DNA from: Patescibacteria group bacterium UBA4664
Lineage (GTDB): Bacteria; Patescibacteriota; Saccharimonadia; CAILAD01; BJGX01
Length of the DNA stretch: 19,779 bases
Reading direction: 5' to 3'
Assembly: GCA_943353705.1 (NCBI GenBank)
Contig: CALRAY010000001.1
Coordinates: forward strand, 1 to 19,779
Below, piece after piece: positions 1 to 7,961 of the stretch. The first letter of the stretch is position 1. Each line of letters begins with the position of its first letter. The position numbers were made by a program, and so were the translations under genes. The notes under the pieces were generated by a model. The model saw nothing but the letters and a program-made list of their open reading frames with translations. It had not been told where the DNA came from and made no database searches.

Positions 1-1088
1 ACAGAATAACGACCTGGTACAAGGTTTATATTATTAACTCGTAACACGAAAGAGTTGTGTCCCAGTTCGAGATTAAGCTTTTTTTCAATCAGAATATTGG
101 TTAAGTTAGATACATGTCTGCCTGTGTCATCTGCGATGTCTAGCGTTAATTTAAAGTCTTCAAATACTTTTTTAGAACTATTATTTATATCTATTGTGAA
201 TGCAATTTCTCTATTTTTACCAATGGCATTATTTATGCTTAAATCTGTGAACCTTGATAAGCCGCTGCCTTGTCTGTCCTTACGTTTGCTGAGTGGAGTT
301 TTTGAGCTAGCTTGAGCTGAGGATACATATTTATCTATAACCTTGTCGGTGTCGCCTACTGCTACTATCTCACCTTCTTGTAGCCATACACACTTATTAC
401 AAATGCTAGCAATAGACTCCATATTGTGACTAACAAATATGACAGTGCGGTCTTTATTCTTGGTGACATCACGCATCTTACCTAGGCTTTTCTTCTGAAA
501 TTCAGCATCACCCACAGCAAGCACTTCATCTACTATGAGAATATCTGGCTCTAGGTGAGCTGCCACCGCAAAGGCCAGGCGCACATACATACCAGAGCTA
601 TAAAATTTCACGGGTGTATCTAAGAATTTGTCTACACCACTAAAAGCTACTATTTCATCAAACCTTGAATCAATTTCTTTCTTCTTCATTCCAAGAATAG
701 ATCCATTGAAATAGATGTTTTCTCGGCCCGTAAGCTCCGGGTGGAAACCAGTACCTACCTCTAGAAGACTGGCTGATTTACCGCGCATGATTATCTCCCC
801 GCCAGTAGGCTCGACTATCCTAGAAAGTATCTTAAGCATTGTTGATTTGCCAGATCCATTTTTGCCAATAAGCCCAACCACATCACCTTGTTCGATATTT
901 AAATCCAGACCCTTAAGTGCCCAAAACTTTTCTTTTTTAAGCTTATGGCCAGTGAGAAGCTCAATCGGTTTTTTTATAATACCAGTCAAGCTATCTCTTA
1001 GGGTTAAGGTGCCTGGCGCAGCTTTCCCTTCATGACCGATCATATAAGACTTAGACAAATTTTTAATTTCAATTACTGGTTTGTTCAT
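1..1088 (-). CDS. wzt: Polysaccharide ABC transporter ATP-binding protein, Wzt type (partial, C-terminus off left edge)
   Basis: ATPase half of an ABC-2 exporter that moves a lipid-linked surface glycan across the cytoplasmic membrane together with the permease encoded just upstream. Reading the minus strand from ATG 1088-1086 gives 362 open codons to the window edge. Visible motifs are Walker A GKNGSGKS (residues about 75-82), ABC signature around YSSGM (163-167), Walker B ILIVDE (183-188) and the H-loop histidine at about 221. The N-terminus has the long insertion before FWALKG that is typical of Wzt/TagH/RfbE ATPases. After about residue 250 a further segment of more than 100 residues continues; in Wzt proteins this position holds the carbohydrate-binding domain that recognises the exported glycan. 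Its end is not in the window. The start overlaps the permease stop by four bases (ATGA), implying translational coupling. Family assignment is firm; the substrate is unknown. Confidence 0.93.
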   Translation of the reverse strand, partial: MNKPVIEIKNLSKSYMIGHEGKAAPGTLTLRDSLTGIIKKPIELLTGHKLKKEKFWALKGLDLNIEQGDVVGLIGKNGSGKSTMLKILSRIVEPTGGEIIMRGKSASLLEVGTGFHPELTGRENIYFNGSILGMKKKEIDSRFDEIVAFSGVDKFLDTPVKFYSSGMYVRLAFAVAAHLEPDILIVDEVLAVGDAEFQKKSLGKMRDVTKNKDRTVIFVSHNMESIASICNKCVWLQEGEIVAVGDTDKVIDKYVSSAQASSKTPLSKRKDRQGSGLSRFTDLSINNAIGKNREIAFTIDINNSSKKVFEDFKLTLDIADDTGRHVSNLTNILIEKKLNLELGHNSFVLRVNNINLVPGRYS

Positions 1089-1909
1089 ATAATATCCGCG
1101 AATTCTCTTTCTTTAGATTTAAAATAAATGACGCCTAAAACAAATGACAGCATGGCTACTCCAATTGAAAGCCAGGTTAGTGGCCAATTAATTGGGGCCG
1201 TGTCTAAGAAGCTGCTTCGCATCATGTTGATTACTCCAGTCATTGGATTAAGGTATAGAAGCCACTGATACCTTTCTGGAATAGCACTCACGGGGTAAAT
1301 TACAGGTGTTATAAATAACCCAACTTGAATCAGGAATGGTACGGCCTGTTTAACATCTCGGTACTTAACATTAATCGCAGCCAGGAACATGCCTATTCCA
1401 GATGCAGCAATGAAGGTTATTAAAAGTGCAGGCAACAGTAGAAATGCGGCACTTAAGGTTGGCGAAATCTTAAAAAATACCATCAGGCCGATAAACACGA
1501 TGAATGCAAATGCAAAGTCAATTAAGCCAACAAGTGTAGAGGTTAAGGGTAGTAGGATTCTAGGGAAATAAACTTTGGTTACAACACTCTGATTATCCAC
1601 TAGGCTATTGCTAGCTCGCGTTAGTGATTGGCTAAAAAAGTTCCAAAACAGCAGGCCAGTAAAGCTAAATATCGCATAAGGTACAGCTGGATTACCAGAA
1701 CTAATACCCGCGGCCCTGTTGAAAAACACAGTAAATACTACCATCTGTATAAATGGCTGCAATACTGCCCATATTATACCTATTGAGGTTTGCTTATAGC
1801 GAACCTTTACATCGCGCCAAGCAAAGTAGAAGAACAGCTCATGATAGGCCAAAAGCTCCTTTAGATCTATTGAGAGTTTTTTACTTGGTTTTATTATCAG
1901 TTCTTGCAT
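1085..1909 (-). CDS. wzm: Polysaccharide ABC transporter permease, Wzm/TagG type
   Basis: Membrane half of the glycan exporter (ABC2_membrane family), 274 residues, the usual size for the family. It begins with a cytoplasmic stretch containing FYFAWRDVKVRYKQ, an amphipathic pattern conserved in Wzm/TagG/KpsM permeases. About six hydrophobic segments follow (e.g. IGIIWAVLQPFIQMVVFTVF, FSFTGLLFWNFF, VGLIDFAFAFIVFIGLMVFF, AAFLLLPALLITFIAASGIG, near-C-terminal WLSIGVAMLSFVLGVIYF). It lies 11 bases after the fucose synthase gene and overlaps the ATPase start by four bases, so the pair is surely co-translated. A TATAAT at 1920-1925 could give it a promoter of its own inside the end of the previous gene. 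The exported polymer cannot be read from sequence; nearby GDP-mannose and GDP-fucose genes suggest it contains these sugars. Confidence 0.93.
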   Translation of the reverse strand: MQELIIKPSKKLSIDLKELLAYHELFFYFAWRDVKVRYKQTSIGIIWAVLQPFIQMVVFTVFFNRAAGISSGNPAVPYAIFSFTGLLFWNFFSQSLTRASNSLVDNQSVVTKVYFPRILLPLTSTLVGLIDFAFAFIVFIGLMVFFKISPTLSAAFLLLPALLITFIAASGIGMFLAAINVKYRDVKQAVPFLIQVGLFITPVIYPVSAIPERYQWLLYLNPMTGVINMMRSSFLDTAPINWPLTWLSIGVAMLSFVLGVIYFKSKEREFADII

Positions 1910-1919
1910 TACAAGCTAT

Positions 1920-1925
1920 ATTATA
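1920..1925 (-). promoter_or_regulatory. Possible -10 box for wzm-wzt
   Basis: TATAAT on the minus strand overlaps the stop codon of the fucose synthase frame. A start of transcription seven bases on (about 1913) would leave a four-base leader before the wzm ATG, the same short spacing seen at other genes in this window. No good -35 is present, so this may be chance in AT-rich DNA. Confidence 0.3.
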
Positions 1926-2994
1926 TCTTATTTTCTTGCTTTATATACCAAGAGGTAGCCATTTTTATTCCCTCAGGTAATTCTATTTTATGCTCCCAGC
2001 CCAGCCCATGCAGCCTATCTACGCTAAGTAGCTTACGCGGGGTGCCGTCTGGCTTGGTGGCATCAAAGACGATTTCGCCATTAAAACCTACCGCCTGCCC
2101 AACTGCATGCGCCAAATCTTTTATAGTGCAGTCTTTGCCGGTACCGATATTGATATGAGTGTTTTTTATTTCTTGCATTCCGGCGGTGAGGTCTTTGAAG
2201 TCAACGCCATTCATAATATATATGCAGGCGCTTGCCATATCGTTGACATGCATAAACTCGCGGTATGGCTTGCCGCTACCCCACAGAGCCAAGGTAACTT
2301 TACCGTCTTTATTATTAATCCCGTACTTCGAAACAAATTCCAAGACTGATTTTTCGCCACTGCCCTTAAGGCCTAAGTTATTTGCAGCTTTACGGTAGTC
2401 GCCGTCTTCAATGTATTTGCACAATACCATTTTGCGTATCATAGCTGGCATAACATGTGATTTTTCTAGGTCAAAATTATCGTTATCGCCCTATAGATTG
2501 GTGGGCATTACCGATAAAAATTTAGTGCCGTATTGGATATTATAGCTTTCAATTAGCTTTATACCGGCAATCTTAGCGATAGCATAGGGCTCATTAGTAT
2601 ATTCGAGCTCGCCGGTTAATAGACTGTCTTCTTTGATTGGCTGTGCGGCCATTTTAGGATAAATACAGCTACTGCCTAGAAATAGAAGTTTTTTAACTTC
2701 GTACTTATAGGCTGCAGTTATGACATTATTTTGAATTTCAAGATTTGAAAAAATAAAATCAGCACGATAGGTATTGTTGGCCATAATTCCGCCAACTTTT
2801 GCGGCTGCTAAAAAAACATATTCGGGCTTTTCTTTGGCAAAGTACTCATAAACAGCCTTTTGATCTGTTAAATCTAGCTCTTCAGATGACTTACCTACTA
2901 TATTGGTATAGCCGTGTGCCTCTAGATTGCGCTTAATGGCACTACCGACCAAGCCTTTATGCCCAGCGATATATATTTTTGAGTTTATGTTCAT
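1921..2994 (-). pseudogene. fcl: GDP-L-fucose synthase, interrupted by one in-frame TAG
   Basis: Enzyme that epimerises and reduces GDP-4-keto-6-deoxymannose to GDP-L-fucose with NADPH (SDR family). The first 167 residues carry the Rossmann glycine motif GHKGLVG (11-17), the GSSCIYPK segment (catalytic Ser about 108/109) and the catalytic YxxxK (Tyr137, Lys141). The frame stops at TAG 2493-2491, exactly where the family has Tyr in MPTNLYG. The same frame continues at once with GDNDNFDLEKSHVMPAMIRK and runs to TAA at 1921, with normal C-terminal motifs and no second lesion. Without the stop the product would be about 357 residues, slightly longer than the roughly 320-residue enterobacterial enzyme because of an insertion after the MPAMIRK helix. 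A purine-rich AAGGGGG lies 10 bases before the ATG. It could be a recent nonsense mutation, a strain variant, a sequencing error or a suppressed stop. TAG is a genuine stop elsewhere in the window, so recoding is unlikely. Confidence 0.88.
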
Positions 2995-3032
2995 TTAATA
3001 GTAGCCCCCTTAGTTTATCAGTATGACAGCTT

Positions 3033-4151
3033 CTATATTCTCCCAGCTGTGCGACTATTCCATATTGGACGGGAGCTTGCATCGTACAATACTAAATTGC
3101 CGTCATCTTGAAGGAATAAGGTTTTAGCTCCTCTATTTTGTGTCCAAGATGCCCAGACAGCTCTAGCTGGTGAATATATAACCATATTGCCATCTCCCTG
3201 AATTACGAATAAGCTGGCACCTGTGTTCTGAGTGCCTGTCCACCAGATTGCTCTATTTGGGGAGTAAAGTACTAAGTTGCCATCCCCTTGCATAATTAAT
3301 CTGTATTTGCCGTTCGGAGAAACGATTGAGCTATTTAGGCTCAGTCCTTGATTTGGCGACAAATAGTTTGGGGATGCACTAGCTGGTGGCGTTGGGGGTG
3401 TTGGGGGTGAGGTTGCTCCTCCGACATTAACTGAATTAGTAACAGACTGCCCAAACCAACTCCACCCTTCAGCAACTAGGCTAAAGGATTCACTGTATAT
3501 ATTGGCTGCTAATGGAGCTTTAATTGAGAAGCTAAATGTTGCATTTTGCCCAGGAGCAACCACAGACTCGGTCATTTTGGCTGGCCTGTCTGCACCAAGC
3601 CAAGTGCTTGTACTAAACTGGCTCGATCTGCCCTGAGGCGCTGAAGCACCTAGATTAACTGAATATTTACCGCTATTATACCAATACGTATTGCCGGTGT
3701 TCTTCATTACAATTGTTACATTCGCCGTACCTCCTGCAGCAATTGTGGCTGGCATATTATTACTAACCACGCTTGAGCTCAAATTTCCACTAGCCACGCT
3801 TGGATTAAAGAACATACCCAATTCATTCATCCAGGAATTGCCTTCTGCTACAAGATTAAAATATTCATTGTAATTACTTGGGCTAGCTGGAGCTTGAACT
3901 TCAAAAGTAAAAGTACCAATACTTCCTGGCGGTACACTGGCTTCATTGAGCTGAGCTGGCCTGGCGCAATTTACCCAGGTGGCTGTGCAAAAACTACTAT
4001 ATCTATCTCTGGTTCTGTCTGTTCCTAGGCGTACGGGGTTTGCTCCAGACCTAGTCCATGTCGCAGTACCGGTGTTTCTAGCCGACAAGGTCCAGGTGGT
4101 TTTTTGTCCAGCAACTAGATTGCCAGAGGCGCTTTGGCCAACGTATTCCCA
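3033..4151 (-). repeat. Duplicated C-terminal module, copy A
   Basis: Encodes residues 260-631 of the transglycosylase-like protein (WEYVGQ to the end). It matches 5505-6605 almost base for base over long stretches, for instance around 3170-3230 against 5638-5700. The main length difference is the Pro-rich linker before the lectin. This is a direct repeat of about 1.1 kb with about 1.35 kb between the copies. Confidence 0.93.
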
Positions 4152-4928
4152 GTTATAAGGAGCAGCTATAGTGCTGCCAAACCAATTATTAAAGTCACGC
4201 CAGAAGTTACGATTACCATAGGCGCTACAGCCGTCTCCAGAACCGTATAAATTATTTAATGCAGCTGAGTTAGGCTGATATGGTGTATAAGAATATAGTG
4301 CAGCTGTGGCGCGATTCTGGATATTAACATTTGTTCCGCCACAGGCAGAGTTAGGATTCCACTTTATAAAATTCGAGCCTGTTCGGTATGGTATATACCA
4401 GGCTGGGTTTTGATCGTAAAAATTACGAAAATGCCGAGCGGCCTGTGATACTTGATTGGTAAAGCCAAACCATTGAGCATCGCAAGGTGCGCCATCTGGA
4501 CAACCAAAGCCCATGGCTGTGCGATACTGCCAAGGGTAAGGCCAGTCGTCAGTGATGAGGCCGTTTTCTTTTTGGAGTGTAACGAGTAAGACCTGCGGAT
4601 TAATGCTGTAATTTTGGGCTTGCTCCCAGATAATTTGCGCAGCACTCTTACCGCCTTCGTTATAATTTTTTAGGCAGGTCCAGGGTGGATTGGCGCCTTG
4701 TGAGCTTGGGCCTGGTGCGTGGTACGTGTCGCAGGTAGGGACTTTTGAATTTAGGAAGTTCTGAATATCCCCTACAGACATTGAGCTCTTGTTAGTAAAT
4801 ACCGAATCATCTATGATGCGGCCGGCGTCAAAGCTTGCCGCGCTAGCCGCTCTGGGTATAAATAATGCGATAGCCAAAAAAGATAGTACTACTAAGCTTG
4901 TTAACTTAATTTTGAATATTTTGTTCAT
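3033..4928 (-). CDS. Secreted transglycosylase-like protein with two Ig-like modules and bulb-type lectin tail
   Basis: 631 residues, exported. Residues 1-31 form a signal peptide ending near AASA. Residues about 33-255 resemble the lysozyme/transglycosylase-like domain of secreted actinobacterial proteins often labelled hemagglutinin: VLLVTLQKENGLI has Glu121 as the likely catalytic acid, followed by FGCPDGAPCD and NQVSQAARHF. Several cysteines (66, 85, 143, 149, 196, 234) could form disulfides. Residues about 260-380 and 385-503 are two Ig-like modules rich in conserved tryptophans (TATW, TATWV, NTYWYNSG, STWLGA), reminiscent of the NBR1 four-tryptophan fold. A Pro-rich linker (506-520) leads to a B-lectin domain with three mannose-binding signatures, at 547-555, 577-585 and 607-615, exactly 30 residues apart. 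The ATG overlaps the stop of the preceding small-protein gene by four bases (ATGA), so the two are coupled. The last 372 residues nearly duplicate those of the nearby subtilase. Domain order is clear; peptidoglycan cleavage is inference. Confidence 0.85.
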   Translation of the reverse strand: MNKIFKIKLTSLVVLSFLAIALFIPRAASAASFDAGRIIDDSVFTNKSSMSVGDIQNFLNSKVPTCDTYHAPGPSSQGANPPWTCLKNYNEGGKSAAQIIWEQAQNYSINPQVLLVTLQKENGLITDDWPYPWQYRTAMGFGCPDGAPCDAQWFGFTNQVSQAARHFRNFYDQNPAWYIPYRTGSNFIKWNPNSACGGTNVNIQNRATAALYSYTPYQPNSAALNNLYGSGDGCSAYGNRNFWRDFNNWFGSTIAAPYNWEYVGQSASGNLVAGQKTTWTLSARNTGTATWTRSGANPVRLGTDRTRDRYSSFCTATWVNCARPAQLNEASVPPGSIGTFTFEVQAPASPSNYNEYFNLVAEGNSWMNELGMFFNPSVASGNLSSSVVSNNMPATIAAGGTANVTIVMKNTGNTYWYNSGKYSVNLGASAPQGRSSQFSTSTWLGADRPAKMTESVVAPGQNATFSFSIKAPLAANIYSESFSLVAEGWSWFGQSVTNSVNVGGATSPPTPPTPPASASPNYLSPNQGLSLNSSIVSPNGKYRLIMQGDGNLVLYSPNRAIWWTGTQNTGASLFVIQGDGNMVIYSPARAVWASWTQNRGAKTLFLQDDGNLVLYDASSRPIWNSRTAGRI

Positions 4929-5446
4929 TGTACAGTCACCTTCCTTTCTTCTGAGCTGGCAGAGCCCTTAGGCCCACTTACATCTATCTGGGCTGTCCAC
5001 TCGCCTTTTGGTGCGAATTCAGAGCTGCTGATACTGAAACCATTACATATATAGTACGACACCTGGTAGCCTATTGGTGCGGATTTGGTAATCTTTTTAC
5101 TGCCATTGGTTAGTTCTAAGGTGCAAGTGCCAGATGTCTCACCGTCAACAAGTGCATTAACATAGACTGTGCTGTCGGATTGACCTATTGAGGTGATACT
5201 TACTGATGTCTTAGATGCAGTTTGCTTGGCTTGGCCAGGCTGCTGCTCGTAATTTTTATTGTCAGTTGACTTGGCATTTTCGGCATCCTTAGCTTCGGTC
5301 TGCTGCTTAGTGGCTTCGCTTGCCTGCAAAGAGCTAGTGGGCTTTGGCCTAGTATTGTACCAGTAGCCAGCTAACCCGACAGATAGGGCCACGCCTAATA
5401 TGACGATTGTGATAATTAATTTATTTGTTTTATTTTTATATTTCAT
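4925..5446 (-). CDS. Small membrane-anchored protein with extracellular Ig-like domain (unknown function)
   Basis: 173 residues; I do not recognise a named family. The N-terminus is KYKNKTNK followed by one transmembrane helix (about 10-28), so it is a signal anchor with the rest outside. Residues about 35-80 are a Lys/Glu/Gln/Ser-rich low-complexity linker. The C-terminal 95 residues look like a single beta-sandwich, with two cysteines (in GTCTLEL and YYICNGF) placed as a disulfide across strands would be. Its stop overlaps the start of the lectin-tailed transglycosylase-like gene by four bases, so the two are translated together and probably act together. Possible roles are an anchor, chaperone or inhibitor for that protein, but nothing in the sequence selects among these. 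It has its own extended -10 promoter 6 bases upstream of the likely RNA start. Confidence 0.75.
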   Translation of the reverse strand: MKYKNKTNKLIITIVILGVALSVGLAGYWYNTRPKPTSSLQASEATKQQTEAKDAENAKSTDNKNYEQQPGQAKQTASKTSVSITSIGQSDSTVYVNALVDGETSGTCTLELTNGSKKITKSAPIGYQVSYYICNGFSISSSEFAPKGEWTAQIDVSGPKGSASSEERKVTVQ

Positions 5447-5458
5447 ATATTTAAATTT

Positions 5459-5467
5459 ATTATATCA
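5459..5467 (-). promoter_or_regulatory. Extended -10 promoter for the small-protein/transglycosylase pair
   Basis: TGATATAAT on the minus strand fits the TGnTATAAT extended -10 consensus, which can work without a -35; none is visible. Transcription would begin near 5452, leaving about six bases before ATG 5446 and no room for a Shine-Dalgarno sequence. It sits in the 58-base gap behind the subtilase gene. Confidence 0.65.
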
Positions 5468-5504
5468 TATACGTAAACGCTTTGTGGCCTTGGTTGTGAC
5501 CATG

Positions 5505-6605
5505 CTAAACTCTCCCGGCAGTATTGCTATTCCAGATAGACCTAAAGCTTGCATCATACAATACTAAATTGCCGTCATCTTGCATGAATAAGGTTTTAGC
5601 TCCGCGGTTTTGTGTATATGACGCCCAGACAGCTCTAGATGGTGAATATATAACCATATTGCCATCTCCCTGAATTACGAATAAGCTGGCGCCTGTATTC
5701 TGAGTGCTAGTCCACCATGTTGCTCTATTTGGGGAGTAAAGTACTAAGTTGCCATCCCCTTGCATAATTAATCTGTATTTGCCGTTCGGAGAAACGATTG
5801 AGCTATTTAGGCTTAGTCCTTGATTTGGCGACAAGTAGTTTGGCGCAACAATGACTGGTGGCGGAGTTGCTCCTCCGACATTAATAGAGGTGCTTGTGGA
5901 CTGCCCAAACCAACTCCACCCTTCAGCAACTAGGCCGAAGGATTCGTTGTATATATTTACTGCTACTGGAGCTTTAATTGAGAAGCTGAATGTTGCATTT
6001 TGCCCAGGAGCAACCACAGACTCGGTCATTTTGGCTGGCCTGTTTGCACCAAGCCAAGTGCTTGTACTAAATTGGCTCGATCTATCTTGGGGCGCTGAAG
6101 TACCAAGATTAACTGAATATTTACCACTATTGTACCAATACGTATTGCCGGTGTTCTTCATGACAATTGCTACATTTGCCGTGCCTCCTGCAGCAATTGT
6201 GGTTGGCATGTTATTACTAACCACGCTTGAGCTCAAATTGCCAGCTGCCACACTTGGATTAAAGAATAGGCCTAGCTCATTCATCCAGGTGTTGCCTTCT
6301 GCTAGAAGATTAAAGTATTCTTTGTAATTACCTGGGCTAGTTGGGGCTTGAACCTCGAAGGTAAATGTTCCGATACCTCCCGTAGTAACATTGGCTTCAT
6401 TGAGCTGGGCTGGCCTGGCGCAATTTACCCAAGTGGCTGTGCAAAAATTACTAGATCTATCTTTAGATCTGTCTGTTCCTAGGCGTACGGGGTTTGATCC
6501 TGAGTTAGTCCATGTCGCAGTGCCGGTGTTTTTAGCCGACAAGGTCCAGGTGGTTTTCTGGCCAGCAACTAGATTGCCAGAGGCACTTTGGCCAACGTAC
6601 TCCCA
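5505..6605 (-). repeat. Duplicated C-terminal module, copy B
   Basis: Encodes the subtilase C-terminal half from WEYVGQ to the stop. It is the partner of 3033-4151, in the same orientation. Differences are scattered substitutions and a shorter linker, as expected of a fairly recent duplication or ongoing gene conversion between the two genes. Confidence 0.93.
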
Positions 6606-7895
6606 GCTGTAAGTGCCGGTGAGTGGTTTTTGGGCATTTAGCCTGCCATAGCCATACTCTTTAGTGAAATTTTGACCCGACATGCCACTAACTTTATCTG
6701 CACTACTTCTCATGATCACTTCTACCTGAGCTGGCGTTAGGGTAGGGTTTTTATCTAAGAGTAATGCAACCGCGCCCGAAACTATTGGTGTTGCAATTGA
6801 TGTTCCATTGGCGCTTGTTGTATATAAACTTGTCTTGTTTGTTGCAGACATGAAGGTTGTTCGAATCGTTCCGGCGCCTGGGGCAACTAAGTCTAGGTTG
6901 TCTCCGTAGTTACTAAAAGACGCCCTGGTATCATTAATATCTGTTGCGCCAACGGCAATAACATTTGAATAATTTGCAGGGTAAACTATACAATCACAAC
7001 CACTGTTGCCCGAGGCCGCGACTACAGACACGCCATTTGCTATGGCATCATTAATAGCTGACTCCATAATCGGATCAGCGCTAAATGAACCCAAACTTAA
7101 ATTTATAATTTTTACCCCTTTGGATACTGCGTAGTTTATTGCGGTAGCAACTGTAAAAGTGGATCCATTGCCGTCATCATTGAGGGCTTGGATTGGTAAA
7201 ATTTTTGCATTCCACCCGACCGAAGCAACACCCGTGCCGTTATTAGTTGATGCCCCTACGAGCCCTGCGACCATAGTGCCGTGATAGACAAATGCTCCTG
7301 TATCACCGGCCATTGGGCTGTTGTCGTTATTTATAAAGTCATAGGCATTTGCAATATCAAACTTTCCAGATAGATCCTGGTGGTCAAGGGCAAAGCCAGT
7401 ATCTATAACCGCCACCTTAGTTGCGCTTGAGCTCTTGGATAAATCCCAAGCCGATGGAGCCGAAATCTTATTTAGGTCCCACTGGGAGCTATACAGTGGA
7501 TCGTTCGGAGTTGCTAGAGCTCTATAAATGATATTGTCTTGTGTTTTGATAGTGCCTGAAGTGTTGGTTGGTATTTTGATGTCTGATTTTGGGATATTTA
7601 TCTTATAGCTTGTCGAGCCTGCAATATTACTAATTTCATCAACTCCAATATTGTTGGCTTGGGCTACTAAAATTCTATCGGCTTCATTTTCTATTGTAAT
7701 AATTGCTGAGTCTTTTGCAGCCTGGGGTGCATCAGGATTAGGCTTATCTGGATTATAGGTATTTTTATTGCTCGGAGAATTTTCGACAATTGCGTTTTTA
7801 TTCTTGAGCGGATTTGAAATCATAAAAATAAAAGCCGTCATTACAACAATCGAGATAGCCAAGAATGAAAGGATGGCAGCTTTTTTGGATTTCAT
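5505..7895 (-). CDS. Secreted subtilisin-like serine protease (S8) with two Ig-like modules and bulb-type lectin tail
   Basis: Cell-surface or secreted protease, 796 residues from ATG 7895. An upstream in-frame TTG at 7913 is rejected because it lies ahead of the -10 box. The N-terminus has a signal/anchor helix (about 7-27), a Pro/Asn/Lys linker and a propeptide-like segment (about 64-110). The peptidase domain has all catalytic elements: Asp165 in VAVIDTG, His205 in HGTMVAG, the oxyanion Asn297 in SGNSG, and Ser366 in GTSIATP. Residues about 431 onwards are two tryptophan-rich Ig-like modules, then a B-lectin domain with three Q-x-D-G-N-x-V-x-Y sites at about 712, 742 and 772. This C-terminal half is nearly identical to that of the transglycosylase-like protein two genes downstream, with a shorter linker. 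It is transcribed divergently from manC. Proteolytic activity is well supported; targets and sugar ligand are unknown. Confidence 0.92.
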   Translation of the reverse strand: MKSKKAAILSFLAISIVVMTAFIFMISNPLKNKNAIVENSPSNKNTYNPDKPNPDAPQAAKDSAIITIENEADRILVAQANNIGVDEISNIAGSTSYKINIPKSDIKIPTNTSGTIKTQDNIIYRALATPNDPLYSSQWDLNKISAPSAWDLSKSSSATKVAVIDTGFALDHQDLSGKFDIANAYDFINNDNSPMAGDTGAFVYHGTMVAGLVGASTNNGTGVASVGWNAKILPIQALNDDGNGSTFTVATAINYAVSKGVKIINLSLGSFSADPIMESAINDAIANGVSVVAASGNSGCDCIVYPANYSNVIAVGATDINDTRASFSNYGDNLDLVAPGAGTIRTTFMSATNKTSLYTTSANGTSIATPIVSGAVALLLDKNPTLTPAQVEVIMRSSADKVSGMSGQNFTKEYGYGRLNAQKPLTGTYSWEYVGQSASGNLVAGQKTTWTLSAKNTGTATWTNSGSNPVRLGTDRSKDRSSNFCTATWVNCARPAQLNEANVTTGGIGTFTFEVQAPTSPGNYKEYFNLLAEGNTWMNELGLFFNPSVAAGNLSSSVVSNNMPTTIAAGGTANVAIVMKNTGNTYWYNSGKYSVNLGTSAPQDRSSQFSTSTWLGANRPAKMTESVVAPGQNATFSFSIKAPVAVNIYNESFGLVAEGWSWFGQSTSTSINVGGATPPPVIVAPNYLSPNQGLSLNSSIVSPNGKYRLIMQGDGNLVLYSPNRATWWTSTQNTGASLFVIQGDGNMVIYSPSRAVWASYTQNRGAKTLFMQDDGNLVLYDASFRSIWNSNTAGRV

Positions 7896-7901
7896 AAATT
7901 C

Positions 7902-7907
7902 ATTATA
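7902..7907 (-). promoter_or_regulatory. -10 box of the subtilase gene (predicted leaderless)
   Basis: TATAAT on the minus strand ends at 7902. Initiation seven bases on falls at 7895, the A of the subtilase ATG, so the mRNA would have no leader. No Shine-Dalgarno sequence lies before the ATG. The -35 region is poor. Confidence 0.6.
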
Positions 7908-7946
7908 CCCCAATACCAGTAATGCTATTAATTATGTAATTTTGTT

Positions 7947-7955
7947 TGCTATAAT
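7947..7955 (+). promoter_or_regulatory. Extended -10 promoter of manC (predicted leaderless)
   Basis: TGCTATAAT is a perfect extended -10. Initiation seven bases after it falls at 7962, the A of the manC ATG. The bases before the ATG (ACGCCA) contain no ribosome binding site. Together with the opposite box at 7902-7907 it forms a divergent promoter pair inside a 66-base gap. Confidence 0.7.
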
Positions 7956-7961
7956 ACGCCA

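Noticed and set aside
2159..2451. C-terminal fucose synthase fragment as an independent gene starting at ATG 2451
   Set aside because: It lacks the cofactor fold and catalytic residues and simply continues the upstream frame after one TAG.
3400..3425. Short tandem GGTGTTGG-like repeat as a regulatory or CRISPR-like element
   Set aside because: It encodes the Pro/Thr linker (PPTPPTPP) of the lectin protein; ordinary low-complexity coding DNA.
5851..6612. Plus-strand open frames opposite the lectin/Ig repeat (also 3691-3873)
   Set aside because: Mirror frames of the strongly coding minus strand; the similar pair at both repeats only reflects the duplication.
7896..7913. TTG start giving six more residues to the subtilase
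   Set aside because: The extra codons encode the -10 box itself; the ATG at 7895 directly precedes a normal signal anchor.
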